From assembly GCA_025055355.1 (NCBI GenBank), contig JANWYM010000233.1, positions 1-6,710 of the forward strand: DNA of 6,710 nt, given 5' to 3'. Shown one piece after another: positions 1 to 3,875 of this stretch (positions are counted from its first letter, which is position 1; each line of letters opens with the position of its first letter). The notes under the pieces are model-generated. The model saw only the letters and a program-made list of their open reading frames with translations. It was not told the DNA's origin and did not search any database. Source of the stretch: Abditibacteriales bacterium. GTDB lineage: Bacteria; Armatimonadota; Abditibacteriia; Abditibacteriales; JANWYM01. Both the position numbers and the translations under genes were made by a program.

Positions 1-79
1 CGGATTTCGGTAACGGATTAAGCGGATGGTGTCAGCGTCCAATCCGAAAGCAATCCGTTTCATCCGTTACCGAAATCCG
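1..79. repeat. Imperfect inverted repeat built from CGGAT motifs
   Basis: The left arm (1-27) and the reverse complement of the right arm (53-79) agree at 25 of 27 positions. The outer 18 bases, CGGATTTCGGTAACGGAT, are a perfect match. The pentamer CGGAT occurs at 1, 14 and 23, and its complement ATCCG at 42, 53, 62 and 75, with mirrored 13- and 9-base spacing. The central 25 bases are unpaired. It lies downstream of the minus-strand nicotinamidase gene and could form a long RNA hairpin at the 3' end of that transcript. There is no T-run, so it is not a classical terminator. A weaker 5-bp hairpin (85-96, CGCCT/AGGCG) lies between it and the gene. It is most likely an intergenic repeat; whether it starts before the window is unknown. 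Confidence 0.75.
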
Positions 80-124
80 TTGACCGCCTTGAGGCGCAAA
101 GGGATTTCTTGTCCCACGGCTTCA

Positions 125-688
125 TCACCCCAACTCCCCGCTTGTCACCATCGTCGCCCCTGCCTCCTGCATCTCCCGCAGAGCCTTCTCACTGTCCCCA
201 GGCTGCACGTCCACCCCGCGCACGGCGTCGGTGATAACAAAGGTGACGAAGCCTTCTTTGAGGGCGTCGAGGGTAGTAGCGCGGACGCAGTAATCCGTCG
301 CCAGACCGCAGACGAACACACGCCTCACGCCCCGCTGTCGTAGTTGGGCAGCCAGGTCGGTGTGGTCGAAGCCAGAGTAGGCGTCCCTTTCTGCCGTGTC
401 GGCTTTGCGGATGCGTAGGTGGACCGCCTGCTGGTTGAGTTGCGGATGCAGATCTGCGCCCGACGTGCCCGCGACGCAGTGAACTGGCCACATCCCGCCC
501 TGCTCTTTGAACGAGCAATGATGCGGCGGATGCCAGTCCTGCGTCGTGACCACATGCGAAAACAGCGGCGCGACGCGGTTAATAGGCTCCACCACGGCGT
601 CGCCGTCAGGCACTGCTAACGCTCCGCCGGGGCAGAAGTCGTTTTGCACGTCCACAATAATCAGCGCATCACTGGGTTCGATTTTCAT
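125..688 (-). CDS. pncA: Nicotinamidase (PncA-like, isochorismatase-hydrolase fold)
   Basis: This 187-residue protein should hydrolyse nicotinamide to nicotinate and ammonia, the first step of the deamidating NAD salvage route, in the cytoplasm. Visible family signatures are the N-terminal strand IIVDVQNDFCPGG with catalytic Asp13, and the metal site Asp51, His53, His57 and His70 (TTQDWHPPHH, then WPVHC). The catalytic Lys95 follows, then the GLATDYCV block with nucleophile Cys134 and the preceding Leu129-Ala130 cis-peptide position. All catalytic and metal residues expected from characterised PncA proteins are present, and the length is normal for the family. The ATG at 688-686 is supported by a strong ribosome binding site, GGGAGGT at 703-697, eight bases upstream. 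It is transcribed away from the DUF1501 gene. A small ORF lies directly upstream on the same strand. No NAD-related neighbour is in the window. Amidohydrolase relatives in the same fold are the main alternative, but the metal triad argues for nicotinamidase. Confidence 0.93.
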   Translation of the reverse strand: MKIEPSDALIIVDVQNDFCPGGALAVPDGDAVVEPINRVAPLFSHVVTTQDWHPPHHCSFKEQGGMWPVHCVAGTSGADLHPQLNQQAVHLRIRKADTAERDAYSGFDHTDLAAQLRQRGVRRVFVCGLATDYCVRATTLDALKEGFVTFVITDAVRGVDVQPGDSEKALREMQEAGATMVTSGELG

Positions 689-689
689 G

Positions 690-788
690 CTACGTTACCT
701 CCCTCGAAAATCGTCCTCGCTCTCGAATCTCGAAGACGACTGATGACGAAGACGATTTCCCTGCGGCATGGTATCCCCTTGGGGACAT
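690..788 (-). CDS. Possible 32-codon leader ORF upstream of pncA
   Basis: Reading on the minus strand, ATG (788-786) follows a GGAGG box (801-797) with eight bases between them, a good Shine-Dalgarno arrangement. The frame runs 32 codons to TAG (692-690), one base before the nicotinamidase ATG (TAG-C-ATG). The ribosome binding site of the nicotinamidase lies inside its last codons, so translational coupling would be possible. The peptide starts MSPRGYHAAGK, then five serines and an Arg/Glu-rich tail. I recognise no family. The DNA is partly low-complexity, with repeats of CGAAGACGA on the plus strand at 731 and 747. A short TCCCC/GGGGA hairpin (774-785) sits just after the start codon. The good spacing could be chance. 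Confidence 0.3.
   Translation of the reverse strand: MSPRGYHAAGKSSSSSVVFEIRERGRFSREVT
697..703 (-). promoter_or_regulatory. Ribosome binding site of the nicotinamidase gene
   Basis: Minus-strand GGGAGGT is eight bases before the ATG at 688. This decides the start codon and overlaps the end of the small upstream ORF. Confidence 0.8.
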
Positions 789-801
789 GGACGATTCCTC
801 C

Positions 802-835
802 GCATAAATTTTAACAAAACTTATGCCGTTGCTAA
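802..835 (-). promoter_or_regulatory. Possible promoter and operator-like palindrome for the pncA unit
   Basis: This AT-rich island sits in a GC-rich intergenic region. On the minus strand TTAGCA (835-830) and TAAAAT (813-808) resemble -35 and -10 hexamers with 16 bases between them. Over the -10 lies a 25-base imperfect palindrome (802-826): GCATAA pairs with TTATGC and TTTT with AAAA, with one mismatch (808/820) and a 3-base centre. The overlap would suit a repressor site. Against it, the predicted transcript start would fall on the GGAGG of the small ORF, leaving almost no leader. No known operator consensus is recognised. Confidence 0.3.
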
Positions 836-879
836 CATCTTCTTTCTCCTCTCCCAACCCTTCCCTGATGAAAATGCCC

Positions 880-968
880 GTCATTCCAAGCGGGGCGAAG
901 CCATCCCCCTGCAAAGACGAGAGCAGCAGCGCAGGGGATGGCTTCGTCGCTCCGTTCCTCACCATGAC
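880..968. repeat. REP/MITE-like palindromic element of the GTCAT...ATGAC type
   Basis: The element starts GTCAT (880) and ends ATGAC (968). Its core arms (896-912 and 931-946) pair over 16 bases with one extra C, around an 18-base loop. The minus-strand reading gives the peptide CHGEERSDEAIP, a spurious translation I know from a widespread family of bacterial intergenic repeats. The left arm is shorter than the right outside the core, so one side has lost sequence. It encodes nothing and lies in the divergent intergenic space between the nicotinamidase and DUF1501 genes. Confidence 0.75.
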
Positions 969-1014
969 AGGCAGGGGTGAAGGCAACAAGCCTCGCTGAG
1001 CCGCTCCTGTGACG

Positions 1015-1041
1015 CCCCTCTCCTGGGAGGAGTGGTCGGGG
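1015..1041. repeat. Short GC-rich hairpin in the divergent intergenic region
   Basis: CTCCT (1020-1024) and AGGAG (1028-1032) form a tight hairpin around GGG, with further CCCC/GGGG pairing outside it. The following GGTCGGGGGAAGGG run and the pyrimidine-rich stretch at 843-866, roughly its complement, look like halves of another common intergenic repeat, with the 880-968 palindrome between them. The match of the halves is loose. From 1057 to the DUF1501 ribosome binding site I see only a 5-bp inverted repeat (ATAGC/GCTAT, 1136-1151) and no convincing promoter. Confidence 0.4.
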
Positions 1042-1197
1042 GAAGGGAAAGATCATGATGGCAACCGCGTAATTCCTGTTTTAACACGAAACCCTTACCC
1101 TGTGGGAATGTCAAAGTGAGCCGAGCGCAGCGCTGATAGCTTGTTGGCTATTTGGTGCCATGCATAGTGGGTGCTGTGCAGGTAGAGGAGGGACGAC

Positions 1198-2574
1198 ATG
1201 ATTTCCTTTGGGGGCGGCAGAATTCGTTTGTGTGATGGTTGGACGCGGCGAGAGTTTTTGCGCGTGGGCGGCTTGAGCGCGTTGGGGTTGACGCTGGTGG
1301 ACTGGTTCCGTGCCAAGGCAGCCGGAGCCGTTGGCGACGGCAAAGCGAAATCTGTCATCCTCATCTTCAACGCCGGTGCGCCCAGCCACATTGACTTGTG
1401 GGACCTGAAACCCCACGCTCCCGACGACGTGCGCGGTCCGTTCAAGCCCATCAAAACCAACGTGCCTGGCATCGAGATTTCCGAACTCATGCCCCGTCTC
1501 GCCCGACACGCCGACAAATACGCCATCATCCGCTCGGTGCATCATACGCACACGCAACATAACACAGGCATGTATTGGTCCATTGTCGGGCGTCCTTATC
1601 GCATTGATTCGACGCTCATCAACCCCAGCCCAGACGACTACCCGAGTTTCGGCACGCTCACGGGCTGGCTCGCCTACAACTACGAAGGCTACAACAAGGC
1701 GCTGCCGCCTTACGTCATCACCCCCAAGCCGCACTGCGACAGCGAACGCTACATCACCCCCGGACAGTTCGGCGGATTTTTGGGCAGCAAATATGACCCC
1801 TACGTGCTCAACGCCGACCCCAACAAACCCGGCTTCAAGTTGCCCAACATCGGACCGGTCGAAGGCACCACCGTCGCCCGCGTCCACCATCGCCGCTCCA
1901 TGCTGCGCGTGTTAGACAACGCCCTGCGCGCCGTTGACCACCTCGCCGATATGAAGGCGTTGGACGCCGCGCAGGAAAAGGCGTTTGACCTCATCACCTC
2001 GCCTGAGGTGCGCAAGGCGTTCGACCTCTCCCTGGAACCGCCTAAGGTCCGCGACCGCTACGGACGGCACACGTGGGGGCAGTCGCACCTGCTGGCGCGG
2101 CGGCTCATTGAAGCGGGCGTCAAGTTCGTCACTACCGTCAATGGTCATAGCATCGTCTGGGACACGCATGAGAACAACTTCGAGCGACTGAAAAACAACC
2201 TCGTCCCGCCGATGGAGCAGGCGTTTGCCGCCCTGCTGGAAGACCTACACGAGCGCGGCTTGCTTGACAGCACGCTTGTCGTGTGGATGGGCGACTTCGG
2301 GCGCACGCCCAAAATCAACGCCACCGCCGGGCGCGACCACTGGCCGCAGTGTTACTCCATGGTGCTGGCAGGGGGTGGCATTCGCGGCGGGCAAGTCGTC
2401 GGTGAATCCGACCGCCTTGCCGCATATCCTGTGAGCCGCCCCGTCTCTCCGGCGGACATTCACGCCACCGTCTTTACCGCTTTAGGCTACGACCCACATA
2501 CCATCACTTATCCCTCCCCCGACGGGCGCCCGCTCCCCCTGTCCACAGGCGAGCCACTGCGGGAGTTGCTGTGA
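1198..2574 (+). CDS. DUF1501 family protein with Tat signal (sulfatase-like fold)
   Basis: This is a 458-residue DUF1501 protein, an exported relative of the alkaline phosphatase/sulfatase superfamily with no established reaction. The N-terminus carries a twin-arginine motif, TRREFLR (residues 16-22), a hydrophobic stretch and AKAAGA, so Tat export after cofactor or metal loading is likely. Family landmarks follow: FNAGAPSHIDLWDLKP (57-72), HHTHTQHNTGMYW (115-127), NGHSIVWDTHENNF (315-328), VVWMGDFGRTPKIN (361-374) and GRDHWP (378-383). The Asp and His residues in these blocks are the probable metal ligands, by analogy with the superfamily. The ATG has an AGGAGGG box six bases upstream (GGAGG, 1187-1191), and the start places the Tat motif correctly. 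The length is typical of the family. In Planctomycetes such genes usually sit beside DUF1549/DUF1553 genes; none is present here. The true substrate is unknown. Confidence 0.92.
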   Translation: MISFGGGRIRLCDGWTRREFLRVGGLSALGLTLVDWFRAKAAGAVGDGKAKSVILIFNAGAPSHIDLWDLKPHAPDDVRGPFKPIKTNVPGIEISELMPRLARHADKYAIIRSVHHTHTQHNTGMYWSIVGRPYRIDSTLINPSPDDYPSFGTLTGWLAYNYEGYNKALPPYVITPKPHCDSERYITPGQFGGFLGSKYDPYVLNADPNKPGFKLPNIGPVEGTTVARVHHRRSMLRVLDNALRAVDHLADMKALDAAQEKAFDLITSPEVRKAFDLSLEPPKVRDRYGRHTWGQSHLLARRLIEAGVKFVTTVNGHSIVWDTHENNFERLKNNLVPPMEQAFAALLEDLHERGLLDSTLVVWMGDFGRTPKINATAGRDHWPQCYSMVLAGGGIRGGQVVGESDRLAAYPVSRPVSPADIHATVFTALGYDPHTITYPSPDGRPLPLSTGEPLRELL

Positions 2575-2577
2575 TGA

Positions 2578-2653
2578 GGGTTGACACATCGGAGGTTATT
2601 TCCTCAGCGCAACTCTTCAGGTCTTCATCCTGAGAGAGGTATGTGTTCAACCC
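2578..2653 (+). other. Potential three-way-junction RNA structure after the DUF1501 gene
   Basis: The outer stem pairs GGGTTGACACAT (2578-2589) with ATGTGTTCAACCC (2641-2653), 12 pairs with one bulged base. Inside are two hairpins: GAGG/CCTC (2592-2605, 6-base loop), and CTCT-TCAGG with CCTGA-G-AGAG (2613-2638, 7-base loop, one bulge). It starts four bases after the DUF1501 stop codon, so it would lie at the 3' end of that mRNA, as a transcript-end or stability structure. No T-run follows, so it is not a standard intrinsic terminator. I do not recognise a known RNA family. Confidence 0.45.
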
Positions 2654-2888
2654 CTCCCCTTGAATTCACATTGGCTTCCTCGCGTAACGCCGCCCACCCG
2701 ACAAAGGGCTTCGTCGCTGCGCCTTGGGTGCGCCCACGGGAAAGTTAATTGAGGACATGTGTCGTGCCAATACAAAGCTTTTAAGCGTAGGATGAAAGGA
2801 TGCCCGCCCATCGGGACGAAAACTCCTCTTACGCCTATGCTCCTTTACCGGACGCTGGCTGTTGATTAAGGTCGGTCAGGTTTCATAG
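2654..2888. other. Intergenic stretch with no recognised feature
   Basis: No open frame with a plausible start and ribosome binding site was found on either strand. Small palindromes such as TGGG-TGCG-CCCA (around 2730) and CCCG/CGGG (around 2803-2815) occur, but nothing suggests function. Decayed coding sequence continuing into the relic at 2889 is possible. Confidence 0.5.
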
Positions 2889-3089
2889 GGTTCAGAGGAA
2901 CTCCATGAACCGAGAATCGCTGACCCGCAGATTGCCGCGTATGTCACCCAACGGCTTTCGAAGGAGACATTGTGGCCTGAGGCGCTGGTGCAACTCAGTC
3001 CTGCTTACGGGCACGGATGTCGTCAACAGCAAGGAGCATCCTCGCCTGAGAGAGTGGCGCGGCGAAATGAACTTGGGTATTCTGTTTAA
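2889..3089 (+). pseudogene. Coding relic, fragment of a larger protein (possibly helicase-like)
   Basis: The plus frame starting at 2889 (after TAG at 2886) is open for 66 codons to TAA at 3087-3089, with no start codon. Its middle part looks like genuine protein: IADPQIAAYVTQRLSKETLW (from 2916), then PEALVQLSPAYGHG. From memory the LWPE-L-QL-PAY pattern recalls an inter-domain segment of large superfamily 2 helicases found on accessory islands; this is unverified. After about 3015 the protein-like character fades, and another frame may continue it. The stop coincides with the first bases of the repeat block at 3089, as if the repeat cut the gene. An ATG-started ORF in another frame (2905-3246) runs through the repeat and looks spurious. 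Confidence 0.35.
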
Positions 3090-3241
3090 ACGCCGAGAGC
3101 GCCGAGAGTGCGCAGAGTTGCGCGGAGAGCGACCTCAGGGTCTTTCCGCGTCTCCTCCGCGTCTCCTCTGCGTTCTCTGCGTCGAGGCTTTTTCAACACA
3201 GAGAGCGCAGAGTGGGCGCAGAGAGCCGCAGAGAGCCGCTG
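3089..3241 (+). repeat. Upstream copies of the GxxExxY-associated palindromic repeat
   Basis: Bases 3089-3136 match the right half of the downstream repeat unit at the same length (48 bases, with substitutions). A nearly full unit follows at about 3146-3236, in the same orientation as the two units after the GxxExxY gene. The full unit is itself an imperfect palindrome. CTCTGCG-T-TCTCTG on the left pairs with CAGAG-AG-CGCAGAG on the right, about 17 of 20 positions, around GAGGCTTTTT. The short space to the GxxExxY ATG (3242-3266) carries its ribosome binding site. ORFs read through it are Arg/Glu/Ser-rich and spurious. Confidence 0.8.
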
Positions 3242-3266
3242 AATAACGACAAAGAGGTGACCTAAA

Positions 3267-3650
3267 ATGCATGTGAATGAATTGACGAGCCAAATTATCG
3301 CTGCTGCCATCGAGGTTCATAGTCAACTTGGTCCGGGGCTACTGGAAAGCACCTATGAGGAGTGCTTGTGTCACGAGTTGAGTCTTCGGGGTCTCTCCTT
3401 CAAGCGACAACAACCTGTGTCAGTAGTTTATAAGGGCATCCGACTTGAATGTGGCTACCGCTATGACATATTGGTAGAAGACCGAGTCATCATAGAGGTA
3501 AAATCCGTTGACGCCCTCGCCCCCGTTCACGAAGCCCAACTTCTGACTTACTTGCGACTCGGTGGCTGGCAAGTCGGTCTGTTGCTCAACTTCAACGTTG
3601 TCAGGATGAAAGACGGCATCGTTCGCCGCGTCCTGAATCTGAAAGAATAA
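3267..3650 (+). CDS. GxxExxY protein (PD-(D/E)xK nuclease-like, PF13366 type)
   Basis: This 127-residue protein carries the family signature GLLESTY (residues 24-30) after the usual N-terminal helix IIAAAIEVHSQLGPG. A PD-(D/E)xK-like core follows: Asp67 in GYRYDILV, then Glu77 and Lys79 in IIEVKSV, and Gln91/Tyr95 in HEAQLLTYLRLGG. The C-terminal strand VGLLLNFN (103-110) completes the fold. The motifs predict a metal-dependent nuclease or nucleic-acid-binding fold, but no activity is established for the family. The length is normal and the gene appears intact. GAGG at 3254-3257, nine bases before the ATG, supports the start. Repeats of one family bracket it on both sides, and the stop codon TAA (3648-3650) abuts the downstream block. 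G+C is about 52% in 240 sampled bases, clearly below the flanking long genes, which fits horizontal acquisition. Confidence 0.92.
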   Translation: MHVNELTSQIIAAAIEVHSQLGPGLLESTYEECLCHELSLRGLSFKRQQPVSVVYKGIRLECGYRYDILVEDRVIIEVKSVDALAPVHEAQLLTYLRLGGWQVGLLLNFNVVRMKDGIVRRVLNLKE

Positions 3651-3679
3651 CTCGGCGTCCCTCCGCGCCTCCTCTGCGC

Positions 3680-3699
3680 CCTCGGCGTCGAGGCTTTTT
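3680..3699 (+). terminator. Terminator-like hairpin inside repeat unit A
   Basis: CCTCG (3680-3684), loop GCGT, CGAGG (3689-3693), then C and five T. It lies 30 bases after the GxxExxY stop codon, in the right orientation to end that transcript. The stem is short (5 bp), and a competing longer fold of the whole repeat would place the T-run in its loop. Confidence 0.5.
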
Positions 3700-3774
3700 C
3701 GACGCAGAGAACGCAGAGTGGGCGCAGGGAGCCACGGAGAGCAACCTCCGCGTCCCTCCGCGCCTCCTCTGCGC

Positions 3775-3794
3775 CCTCGGCGTCGAGGCTTTTT
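3775..3794 (+). terminator. Terminator-like hairpin inside repeat unit B
   Basis: An exact second copy of the CCTCG-GCGT-CGAGG-C-TTTTT arrangement, 95 bases after the first. It would insulate the downstream gene from the GxxExxY transcript. Confidence 0.45.
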
Positions 3795-3875
3795 CAACGC
3801 TGAGAACGCAGAGTGGGCGTAGAGAGCCGCGGAGAGCAACCTCAGCGTCGAGAAACTTATTCTGCGAGGGAAACT

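Larger units (their letters stand above)
3651..3849 (+). repeat. Two 95-base tandem copies of the palindromic repeat plus a partial third
   Basis: Unit A (3651-3745) and unit B (3746-3840) have identical length and differ at only six positions by my alignment (89/95). The next bases (3841-3849) begin a third copy and then diverge into the leader of the following gene. Each unit is an imperfect palindrome, pairing CTCTGCG-CC-CTCGGCGTCGA on the left with the complementary segment on the right at 17 of 20 positions, around GGCTTTTT. Its orientation and sequence match the copies upstream of the GxxExxY gene. It starts immediately after that gene's stop codon. Confidence 0.9.

Noticed and set aside
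740..760. CTGATGA followed by CGAA, resembling a hammerhead ribozyme core
   Set aside because: There is no stem II between the two core parts and no matching stems I and III.
832..1056. Minus-strand ORF of 74 codons containing CHGEERSDEAIP
   Set aside because: This peptide is the common spurious translation of an intergenic palindromic repeat.
1111..1890. Minus-strand ORF of 259 codons opposite the DUF1501 gene
   Set aside because: The plus-strand frame has clear family motifs and a ribosome binding site; this one has none and is a shadow.
2905..3246. Plus-strand ORF of 113 codons
   Set aside because: Its second half is translated palindromic repeat, and the first half is in a different frame from the protein-like reading of the same bases.
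3089..3849. CRISPR array
   Set aside because: The repeats are about 95 bases, palindromic, directly adjoining and without regular unique spacers.
3813..3875. Upstream start for the large secreted protein at 3813
   Set aside because: The extension is translated repeat sequence; the start at 3876 has a ribosome binding site and puts the signal peptide at the N-terminus.
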